A program made the translations under genes and the position numbers. From Chloroflexota bacterium (GTDB lineage Bacteria; Chloroflexota; UBA6077; FW602-bin22; JACPQP01), in contig JACPQP010000091.1 of assembly GCA_016190465.1 (NCBI GenBank), forward strand, positions 1 through 5,373: a stretch of DNA of 5,373 nt, read 5' to 3'. Below are positions 1 through 4,164 of the stretch, one piece after another (the stretch's first letter is position 1; every line of letters begins with the position of its first letter). The notes under the pieces are model-generated. The model ran no database searches and had not been told where the DNA came from. It saw only the letters and a program-made list of their open reading frames with translations.

Positions 1-126
1 CACGAAGGCAGTGGCGCCGTAGAGGATCCCGATCCGCTTGTGGTCGACGGTGGTGAGCCAGCCCCAGAGCCCGGTGGGGGGCATCGCGTGGGTGAATTGG
101 ACGGTCGCGACGGTCACCGCTGCCAT
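1..126 (-). CDS. ctaD: Cytochrome c oxidase subunit I, N-terminal part (runs off the window)
   Basis: Reading the minus strand from the ATG at 124-126 gives 42 uninterrupted codons to the window edge. They contain the stretch GLWGWLTTVDHKRIGILYG, the typical N-terminus of haem-copper oxidase subunit I just before its first membrane helix. The complete protein would carry the haem a and haem a3/CuB centres that reduce oxygen and pump protons, but none of those ligands falls inside this window. A GGAGG ribosome binding site lies 6 nt upstream (133-137), which supports this start. The gene follows ctaC by 25 bp on the same strand, so the two are very likely one operon read from the promoter upstream of ctaC. 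Identification rests on the WLTTVDHKRIG motif and on synteny and is firm despite the short fragment. Confidence 0.93.
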   Translation of the reverse strand, partial: MAAVTVATVQFTHAMPPTGLWGWLTTVDHKRIGILYGATAFV

Positions 127-132
127 ACTGTG

Positions 133-137
133 CCTCC
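133..137 (-). promoter_or_regulatory. Ribosome binding site of ctaD
   Basis: A perfect GGAGG (minus strand) ends 6 nt before the ATG at 126. It lies in the 25-bp gap after the ctaC stop codon and fixes the ctaD start. Confidence 0.8.
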
Positions 138-151
138 GCTGCTCCCCTGCA

Positions 152-1168
152 TCACTTCAGGCTCTGGAGGTAGGCGGCCAGCGCCTGGACGTCATCCTGA
201 CTCAGCCTCAGATTGGGCATCAGGCTGCCGGGCTTGAACGCGGGCGGGTCCGCGAGCCATCGTTCGAGGTTCTCCCGGGTGTTCGGCGCGATCCCGGCCG
301 CGAGCGTCGCGCGGTTGCCGAAGTGGGTCAGGTTCGGTCCGGCCTTGCCCTTCGCGTTGGTGCCATCGACCGTGTGGCAGCCGACGCACGCGCCGCGGGC
401 GAAAAGCTCGGCGCCCCGGGCCGCGAGTGGGTCGGCTGGCGTCGTGGCCGGCTGCCGCTGGGCGCGCACCCACGTCTGGAACTCGTCCGTCGCCACCACG
501 AAGAGCCGCAGGCGCATGTTGGCGTGGGCGGTGCCGCAGAACTCGGCGCACTGACCGAGGTACTCGCCCGGCGTGTCAGGCTTGAACCAGAGGCTGTTGA
601 CGTGGTTGGGGATGGCGTCGCGCTTGCCGCCCATCTTCGGGACCCAGAAACTGTGAATCACGTCGGCGGATTCCAGATCGACGTTGACCGTCTGACCCAG
701 CGGGATGACGATCTCGTTCGCCGTGACGACCCCGAGCTCCGGGTACTGGATCTCCCACCACCACTGGTGGCCGACGACCCGCAGGCGCAGCGAATCGGCC
801 GGTGCGGCCGCCGCGGTCGCGAAGATGGTCCGGACGGTCGGCACCGCGATAGCGGCGAGGATAAGCACCGGCACGATCGTCCAGGCGATCTCGAGGCGGG
901 TGTTCCCGTGGACCTGGGCCGGAAGACCGCGCTCTTCTGGGCGGCGACGGCCAAACCGGACGACGGCGAAGATGAGCAGCCCCTCGACGACCACGAAGAC
1001 GATGGTCGCCAGCACGATGATGAGGACGAACAGGTTCTGGATCTGCCCGGCGAAGTCGGACCGGGCGTCGAACACCGTCTGGGGATGGGGACTGGCACAG
1101 GAGAGAAGCGTGAGCGAAACAGCGAGGAACAAACCAGCGGCGAGACCCCTTCGAGATACCCTGCTCAT
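152..1168 (-). CDS. ctaC: Cytochrome c oxidase subunit II with fused C-terminal cytochrome c domain (caa3 type), lipoprotein
   Basis: A 338-residue subunit II of a haem-copper oxidase. It accepts electrons at its own haem c, passes them to the binuclear CuA centre and on to subunit I at the outer face of the membrane. Seen in order: a signal peptide ending in the lipobox LLSC (Cys24), two membrane helices (about 43-72 and 92-116), the aromatic segment HQWWWEIQYP (134-143), and the cupredoxin domain with all CuA ligands: His172, Cys207, Glu209, Cys211, His215 and Met218 (CAEFCGTAHANM). A C-terminal class I cytochrome c domain has CVGCH (261-265) and probable axial Met317. The start chosen is the ATG at 1168, just before the signal peptide, with GGAG 9 nt upstream (1178-1181). 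In-frame ATGs at 1207 and 1249 lack a good ribosome site and would put hydrophilic residues before the signal peptide. The gene is first in an operon with ctaD. The fused cytochrome c is a known variant of the family, not a new one. Confidence 0.97.
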   Translation of the reverse strand: MSRVSRRGLAAGLFLAVSLTLLSCASPHPQTVFDARSDFAGQIQNLFVLIIVLATIVFVVVEGLLIFAVVRFGRRRPEERGLPAQVHGNTRLEIAWTIVPVLILAAIAVPTVRTIFATAAAAPADSLRLRVVGHQWWWEIQYPELGVVTANEIVIPLGQTVNVDLESADVIHSFWVPKMGGKRDAIPNHVNSLWFKPDTPGEYLGQCAEFCGTAHANMRLRLFVVATDEFQTWVRAQRQPATTPADPLAARGAELFARGACVGCHTVDGTNAKGKAGPNLTHFGNRATLAAGIAPNTRENLERWLADPPAFKPGSLMPNLRLSQDDVQALAAYLQSLK

Positions 1169-1196
1169 CGTGAGCGGCTCCACAGCGGCATAGAGT

Positions 1197-1221
1197 TCGA
1201 TCACCATGCGGTGATCGCAGA
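1197..1221 (-). repeat. Palindromic element, copy A, in the ctaC 5' leader
   Basis: On the minus strand this reads TCTG, then arm CGATCACC, spacer GCAT, arm GGTGATCG, then A. The 8-bp arms are perfectly complementary. Copy B at 3937-3961 on the plus strand matches 24 of 25 positions, with only the last spacer base differing (GCAT versus GCAG). Copy A lies between the predicted ctaC transcription start (near 1270) and the ctaC start codon (1168), in the sense orientation. It could be an operator for a dimeric regulator, an RNA hairpin with a 4-nt loop, or a member of a dispersed repeat family. The sequence alone does not decide. Confidence 0.75.
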
Positions 1222-1230
1222 CCGCGAGTA

Positions 1231-1250
1231 GATGCGCCGCGTCGCGCATC
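1231..1250 (-). promoter_or_regulatory. Second hairpin in the ctaC leader
   Basis: Perfect 7-bp inverted repeat GATGCGC / GCGCATC around a 6-nt spacer, 9 nt upstream (in the ctaC direction) of palindromic copy A. In the predicted ctaC transcript it would form a GC-rich hairpin. No run of T follows, so it is not a standard intrinsic terminator. Confidence 0.4.
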
Positions 1251-1276
1251 GAGGGGAAACCGTTGCCTCACTTGAG

Positions 1277-1305
1277 AATGTACCACACGCCGCATAAGAG
1301 CGCAA
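1277..1305 (-). promoter_or_regulatory. Predicted sigma-70-type promoter of ctaC-ctaD
   Basis: On the minus strand, a -35-like TTGCGC (1300-1305) and a -10-like TACATT (1277-1282) are separated by exactly 17 bp. Transcription would begin near 1270 and give ctaC a leader of about 100 nt containing two hairpins. The -35 match is moderate (four of six consensus bases) and the -10 match is good. The -35 box lies back to back with that of the repressor gene, 16 bp apart. Confidence 0.5.
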
Positions 1306-1321
1306 AAATCCTCCGGATGCC

Positions 1322-1350
1322 TTGACAGCGTTCGCTACTCCCCCTAAACT
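1322..1350 (+). promoter_or_regulatory. Predicted strong promoter of the DtxR/MntR-family gene
   Basis: Consensus -35 TTGACA (1322-1327), a 17-bp spacer and -10-like TAAACT (1345-1350). Transcription would begin near 1357, giving a leader of about 30 nt to the ATG at 1387. The -10 box is part of the dyad described next, so promoter and candidate operator overlap. Confidence 0.7.
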
Positions 1351-1372
1351 GTAGTTTCAAGGGGATGAAACT
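1346..1372 (+). promoter_or_regulatory. Candidate autoregulatory operator: three TGAAACT-type half-sites
   Basis: AAACT-GT-AGTTT (1346-1357) is a perfect dyad covering the -10 box. AGTTTCA (1353-1359) and TGAAACT (1366-1372) form a second perfect 7-bp dyad around a 6-nt spacer. The middle half-site is shared, so three half-sites sit between -10 and about +15. That is where a repressor would block its own promoter, and DtxR/MntR proteins commonly bind as dimers or paired dimers. The half-site does not obviously match the classical DtxR/IdeR or MntR boxes that I know. The link to the adjacent regulator is inferred. Confidence 0.5.
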
Positions 1373-1386
1373 CAGTGGGTGACGGG

Positions 1387-2040
1387 ATGCCGAGCCAGGC
1401 GGCCGGGGACTACCTCAAGGTCATCTACAAGCTGCAATCCGGCGAACAGCGGGCGACGACCTCGGCGATCGCCGAGCGGCTCGGTGTGGTGCCCGCGTCG
1501 GTGACCAACATGGTCAAGCAGCTCAGTCAGATGAACCTGGTCGAACACACGCCCTATCGCGGGGTGGAGTTGACACCATTGGGGCGGAAGGTGGCGCTGG
1601 AGGTCATTCGGCACCACCGTCTCATCGAGCTCTACCTGACGGAGGTGTTGGGCTTCTCCTGGGACAAGGTCGACGCCGAGGCCGAGCGGCTCGAGCACGT
1701 CATCTCCGAGGAATTGGAGGATCGGATGGCCGACGCGCTCGGACACCCGACCCACGATCCCCACGGCGACCCCATCCCCACGAAAGAGGGCGACATCGAC
1801 ACGGCTATTCATGACGCGCTGGCCGATCTGGAGCCAGGCCAGTCTGCGGTGGTGCAACGGGTCAGCGACGCCGACCCCGATCTCCTCCGCTACCTGGCTT
1901 CCCTGGGGTTGGTCCCGCGGGCGACGGTCGAAATGCTTGACAAGGCTCCCTTCGGCGGCCCCCTGACGATCCGCGTCGGCGGCACCCAGCACGCGGTCGG
2001 CCGCGAGCTGGCGAGCTCCATTCGCGTCCGTCCGAGCTAG
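1387..2040 (+). CDS. DtxR/MntR-family metal-dependent transcriptional repressor
   Basis: A 217-residue cytoplasmic metal-sensing repressor. Seen in order: an N-terminal winged helix (about 5-65; SAIAERLGVVPASVTNMVKQL is the helix-turn-helix, then YRGVELTPLG as the wing), a helical dimerisation and metal-binding domain (about 66-140), and a C-terminal FeoA/SH3-like domain (about 147-215; LEPGQSAVVQRV to IRVGGTQHAVG). Candidate metal ligands by alignment with MntR are Asp8, His77, Glu100, Glu103 and His104. Glu replaces the Cys102 of DtxR and Asp replaces its Met10, which points to manganese-type rather than iron-type sensing, although MntR Glu11 is Lys11 here. I chose the ATG at 1387 because it places DYLKVIYKLQ at the usual distance from the N-terminus and GGTGA lies 4 nt upstream. 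A GTG at 1375, with GGGGA 9 nt upstream, would add four residues and is possible. The gene is divergent from ctaC, and its stop overlaps that of the cupredoxin gene. Confidence 0.95.
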   Translation: MPSQAAGDYLKVIYKLQSGEQRATTSAIAERLGVVPASVTNMVKQLSQMNLVEHTPYRGVELTPLGRKVALEVIRHHRLIELYLTEVLGFSWDKVDAEAERLEHVISEELEDRMADALGHPTHDPHGDPIPTKEGDIDTAIHDALADLEPGQSAVVQRVSDADPDLLRYLASLGLVPRATVEMLDKAPFGGPLTIRVGGTQHAVGRELASSIRVRPS

Positions 2041-2474
2041 CGCACCGTCACCTTTCCCACCATGCCCGCCGCCTCGTGCGGGATGCAGAAGTACACGTAC
2101 TCGCCGGGAACGGTGAAGGTGTGCGAGAACACCGCGTTCGCCGGCATCTCCCCCGAGTCAAATGGCTGCGCGCCCGGCGGGAGCTTCACGTTCGCCGGGT
2201 TCACCGCCTTCGCGGGGTCGCCGGTGACCGTGTGGACGATCGGCGTCGTGTTCCGCCAGCGAACCATTCCCCCAACGGGAACGGTCACCTCGGCGGGCGC
2301 ATACTTCAAGTCGTCGGTCATCGTCACCTCGACCGCTACCACCCCCGCTACCGGCATTCCCGCGGGCGCACACGCGCCCAGCAGGCCGGTCGCACTGAGC
2401 GACGCCAGCCCCAGCATGCACAAGATTTCGCGGCGGCCGTAGCCCGCCCCTCGCGCCCGTTCCCACGCCCCCAT
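2037..2474 (-). CDS. Cupredoxin-domain (plastocyanin/amicyanin-like) lipoprotein
   Basis: A 145-residue exported blue-copper protein, probably a small electron carrier tethered to the outer face of the membrane. The N-terminus has a twin-arginine pair (Arg14-Arg15 in GYGRREILCMLG), a hydrophobic stretch, and the lipobox LGAC with Cys35 as the likely lipidated residue. The mature part is a single plastocyanin-like fold, with the copper site His81 (in IVHTVTG), Cys130, His133 and Met138 (CIPHEAAGM): a complete type 1 set. The start is set by GGGAGG at 2484-2489, 9 nt before the ATG at 2474. The ATG at 2483 directly abuts that site, and more distal starts would precede the signal peptide with unrelated sequence. 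The physiological partner is unknown; the oxidase encoded nearby is one candidate. The gene converges with the repressor gene, and their stop codons share CTAG. Confidence 0.93.
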   Translation of the reverse strand: MGAWERARGAGYGRREILCMLGLASLSATGLLGACAPAGMPVAGVVAVEVTMTDDLKYAPAEVTVPVGGMVRWRNTTPIVHTVTGDPAKAVNPANVKLPPGAQPFDSGEMPANAVFSHTFTVPGEYVYFCIPHEAAGMVGKVTVR

Positions 2475-2483
2475 TGCCCCCAT

Positions 2484-2489
2484 CCTCCC
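2484..2489 (-). promoter_or_regulatory. Ribosome binding site that decides the cupredoxin start
   Basis: GGGAGG on the minus strand. It leaves 9 nt to the ATG at 2474 but no spacing to the ATG at 2483, so the downstream ATG is the likely start. Confidence 0.7.
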
Positions 2490-2506
2490 GATGCAGACTG
2501 TTGAGC

Positions 2507-2532
2507 GATCGATGCTCACCCGTGAATCGATC
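2507..2532. promoter_or_regulatory. Imperfect 26-bp palindrome upstream of the cupredoxin gene
   Basis: The outer arms GATCGAT (2507-2513) and ATCGATC (2526-2532) enclose an inner dyad TCAC-CC-GTGA (2516-2525). Two extra bases (GC) on the left side break full symmetry. It lies between the predicted sigma-54-type start region (near 2531) and the cupredoxin ribosome site, so it would be an operator just downstream of the start or a leader hairpin. The role is inferred only. Confidence 0.4.
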
Positions 2533-2540
2533 TGTGTTGA

Positions 2541-2556
2541 TGCAACAGGCGTGCCA
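2541..2556 (-). promoter_or_regulatory. Sigma-54-like -24/-12 promoter match upstream of the cupredoxin gene
   Basis: The minus strand reads TGGCACGCCTGTTGCA. This matches the -24/-12 consensus TGGCACG-N4-TTGC(A/T) at every specified base and has the exact spacing. Transcription would start near 2531, about 57 nt before the cupredoxin ATG. No enhancer-binding protein gene is visible in this window, and many relatives of the suggested lineage are thought to lack RpoN, so function is uncertain. I see no convincing sigma-70 promoter for this gene in the same interval. Confidence 0.35.
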
Positions 2557-2562
2557 CCCCGG

Positions 2563-2571
2563 TGGTACAAT
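2563..2571 (+). promoter_or_regulatory. Predicted extended -10 promoter of the glycosidase gene
   Basis: TGG-TACAAT is an extended -10 element (TGN plus a five-of-six -10 match). No good -35 lies at standard spacing. An imperfect dyad, GTGCCACC-CC-GGTGGTAC (2551-2568), overlaps the -10 box and could be an operator. Transcription would begin near 2578 and leave a leader of about 128 nt before the GTG at 2706. Confidence 0.4.
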
Positions 2572-2705
2572 TCCCAGGAGGGGGCCTTTGGGCCGGCCGG
2601 TGGAGAGGCCTACCGTGGTCGCTCGCCGTCGAGTGGCCCCTCTGAAGACGAGCCCGTTGATCTCGTCGCCAGCCTTCGTGCTTCCCGCGACGCAGGGGGA
2701 GAAAC

Positions 2706-3875
2706 GTGTCGGGGTGGACACGCCGCGGCCTGGCGCGGCTTGCTCTGCCAGTGGCGCTTGCCCTCGCCGCGCTGTCCGTTGCGTTGGTGTCGACGAGGCC
2801 AGTGGCGGCCAGGCAGGCCGCCGACACCACCACCTGGCAGCAGGGCGTCAGCTTCTCGAACGGATCGCCATCTGTCAACACGTCCTCCTCCTACGAGTCG
2901 CTCGCCCGGCTCAAGGTAACCGGTGCGAACTTCGTCGTTCCGACCATCGTCTGGCTGTCGGATGACAGCGCCGTCGCCGAGTGCACGTCGACTAACATCG
3001 TGCGGGGATCATCCACCGTCAGCGATGCCGACCTGGTCGCGTTCATTCGCAACGCCCACACGCTTGGCCTTCAGGTTGCTCTCAAGCCCCACGTCGAGTA
3101 CGCCCGGTGTGACTGGCGGGGCCACGCCCGCCCCTCCGATGTCGACGCCTGGTTCGCGGCCTACCGGGAAATGATCAACGGCTACGCTGCGCTGGCCGAG
3201 CAGGAAGGGGTCGAGGTCCTGGTCGTCGGATCGGAGTACGTCAGCCTCAGTGGGAGCGACTACACCGCCCGGTGGCAGACGGTAATCAGCGAGGTTCGGC
3301 AGCGGTACCGAGGCAAGCTCACCTACAACGCCAACTGGGGAGCGGAGTGCTGCGCCGAGGAGTTCCCGCGGATCGAGTTCTGGCCGTCACTGGACTACCT
3401 CGGCATCTCGGCCTATTTCGAGCTGGGCACCTACCCCGACCCGAGCAATGCCAACTGCTTCCCCACGGTGGACCAACTGATCGCGGCCTGGACGGACGTC
3501 TATCAGCGGAAGATCGAGCCCTTCCAGCGGCAGTACGGCAAGCCACTCCTCTTCACCGAGATCGGGTACCACTCGACGCCCTGTTCGGCAGTCCAGCCGT
3601 GGCGCAGCGACCTGCCCGTCTACCAGAACAACGTCGTCGATCTCCAGGTCCAGGTGAACCTCTACGAGGCGCTGTTTCGCTTCTGGGGCCAGGTGCCGTG
3701 GTTCGCGGGCGTCTACCTGTGGTACTGGCACCCGAACCCCGACGCCGGCGGGTCGAGCGATCCTAACTACACCCCCCAGAACAAGCCGGCCCAGGTGGTG
3801 ATGATGCGCTCCTTCGGCGGCGGCTACCGAACCGCGCTCCCCGCGATCGCTCGCGCCAGCAGCGCGGGCTGGTGA
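2706..3875 (+). CDS. Secreted GH113-like TIM-barrel glycoside hydrolase
   Basis: A 389-residue protein with an N-terminal signal peptide (TRRGLARLALPVALALAAL, probable cleavage near PVAA at 32-35), so exported. The mature part reads as a single (beta/alpha)8 barrel of the kind grouped with family GH113 (beta-mannanase type). Evidence is GVSFSNGS at the first strand, GLQVALKPHV (121-130), VLVVGSEYVSL (171-181) with Glu177 as candidate acid/base, LDYLGISAYFEL (229-240), KPLLFTEIGYHS (279-290) with Glu285 as candidate nucleophile, and the late-barrel segments GVYLWYWHPNP (335-345) and NYTPQNKPA (354-362). Six cysteines (93, 135, 215, 216, 251, 293) could form disulfides in the exported protein. 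The GTG start has AGGGGGAG four nt upstream (2694-2701). The hydrolase fold and catalytic pair are well supported; the substrate, mannan or another polysaccharide, is not shown by the sequence. It appears monocistronic. Confidence 0.85.
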   Translation: MSGWTRRGLARLALPVALALAALSVALVSTRPVAARQAADTTTWQQGVSFSNGSPSVNTSSSYESLARLKVTGANFVVPTIVWLSDDSAVAECTSTNIVRGSSTVSDADLVAFIRNAHTLGLQVALKPHVEYARCDWRGHARPSDVDAWFAAYREMINGYAALAEQEGVEVLVVGSEYVSLSGSDYTARWQTVISEVRQRYRGKLTYNANWGAECCAEEFPRIEFWPSLDYLGISAYFELGTYPDPSNANCFPTVDQLIAAWTDVYQRKIEPFQRQYGKPLLFTEIGYHSTPCSAVQPWRSDLPVYQNNVVDLQVQVNLYEALFRFWGQVPWFAGVYLWYWHPNPDAGGSSDPNYTPQNKPAQVVMMRSFGGGYRTALPAIARASSAGW

Positions 3876-3899
3876 CGAAGTACCGCTCTTCCTGTCGGC

Positions 3900-3928
3900 T
3901 TGACGTGCGCAAGGGCTGTGCCTACAAT
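3900..3928 (+). promoter_or_regulatory. Predicted sigma-70-type promoter of the oxidoreductase gene
   Basis: -35 TTGACG (3900-3905) and -10 TACAAT (3923-3928), each five of six consensus, with a 17-bp spacer. Transcription would begin near 3935, immediately before palindromic copy B. This gives the downstream gene a leader of about 230 nt and separates it transcriptionally from the glycosidase gene, which ends 24 nt before the -35 box. Confidence 0.65.
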
Positions 3929-3936
3929 CGCCTTGT

Positions 3937-3961
3937 TCTGCGATCACCGCAGGGTGATCGA
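3937..3961 (+). repeat. Palindromic element, copy B, just downstream of the predicted start point
   Basis: TCTG, arm CGATCACC, spacer GCAG, arm GGTGATCG, then A. The arms are perfect. It differs from copy A (1197-1221, minus strand) at one position. It would occupy roughly +3 to +27 of the predicted transcript, a common location for a repressor operator and also suited to a 5'-end RNA hairpin. No T-run follows, so it is a poor candidate for a terminator of the preceding gene. Confidence 0.75.
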
Positions 3962-4005
3962 GGGTCCAGCAAGGCGATCAGGCGATGCCGACGAGCGGTG
4001 CGTCG

Positions 4006-4026
4006 CGGGCGGGCCAGGCCCGCCCG
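4006..4026. promoter_or_regulatory. GC-rich perfect inverted repeat in the oxidoreductase leader
   Basis: CGGGCGGGCC and GGCCCGCCCG flank a single A, giving 10-bp perfect arms. As RNA it would form a 9-bp, nearly all-GC stem with a 3-nt loop. There is no U tract after it. It may be structural in the leader, an attenuator, or simply a GC-rich intergenic repeat. Confidence 0.4.
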
Positions 4027-4056
4027 AGCGCGGGGCGGCGGTCGGACCGGAACGCC

Positions 4057-4070
4057 ACGTCGGCCGACGT
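4057..4070. promoter_or_regulatory. Perfect 14-bp palindrome
   Basis: ACGTCGGCCGACGT is fully self-complementary with no spacer. An 8-bp palindrome, ACGTACGT, overlaps its right end (4067-4074), and CGGTCGGACCG (4039-4049) lies just upstream. A site for a dimeric regulator is possible; no specific regulator is suggested. Confidence 0.3.
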
Positions 4071-4097
4071 ACGTAGCCAGAAGGAATCAGCAGTCAG

Positions 4098-4118
4098 CAT
4101 AACTGATAACTGACGACT
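4098..4118. repeat. Degenerate heptamer tandem repeat in an AT-richer patch
   Basis: Three consecutive 7-mers, CATAACT, GATAACT and GACGACT, preceded by the related CAGTCAG (4091-4097). The patch 4081-4118 is about 42 percent GC, clearly lower than its surroundings. Seven-base intergenic repeats of this sort occur in several bacterial groups; no function is implied. Confidence 0.4.
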
Positions 4119-4164
4119 ACTTAGCGAGGCGCTGAGCCAGCTACATTCAACACGAGGGGGGACG

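Noticed and set aside
38..1231. A 397-codon open frame on the plus strand, antisense to ctaC
   Set aside because: It is a by-product of GC-rich codon bias opposite a well-supported gene. Its translation is low-complexity, Arg/Asp/Gly/Val-rich, has no recognisable domain and overlaps both ctaC and ctaD.
1365..1382. Five-codon reading frame (MKLSG) overlapping the start of the repressor gene, considered as a leader peptide
   Set aside because: Very short, with no regulatory codon run or attenuator structure. Its ATG is part of the TGAAACT dyad, so coincidence is more likely.
2551..2568. GGTGGTAC-containing segment, considered as a T-box-like RNA element
   Set aside because: It lacks the full T-box consensus and specifier structure, lies at the promoter rather than inside the leader, and the downstream gene is not an amino-acid or tRNA gene.
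2475..2570. Longer cupredoxin start (up to 32 extra residues)
   Set aside because: The GGGAGG site at 2484-2489 fits only the ATG at 2474, and the longer form would bury the signal peptide in the interior of the precursor.
3387..3947. A 186-codon open frame on the minus strand, opposite the end of the glycosidase gene
   Set aside because: Shadow frame with no family resemblance; it also runs through the predicted oxidoreductase promoter and copy B.
4006..4026. GC-rich inverted repeat, considered as the intrinsic terminator of the glycosidase gene
   Set aside because: It lies about 130 bp past the stop codon and beyond the next gene's predicted promoter, and no T-run follows.
3872..4102. A 76-codon open frame through the 3876-4164 gap
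   Set aside because: Extremely Arg-rich with no domain. It overlaps the end of the glycosidase gene, reads through several palindromes and has no convincing ribosome site. The gap is better explained as promoter plus leader.
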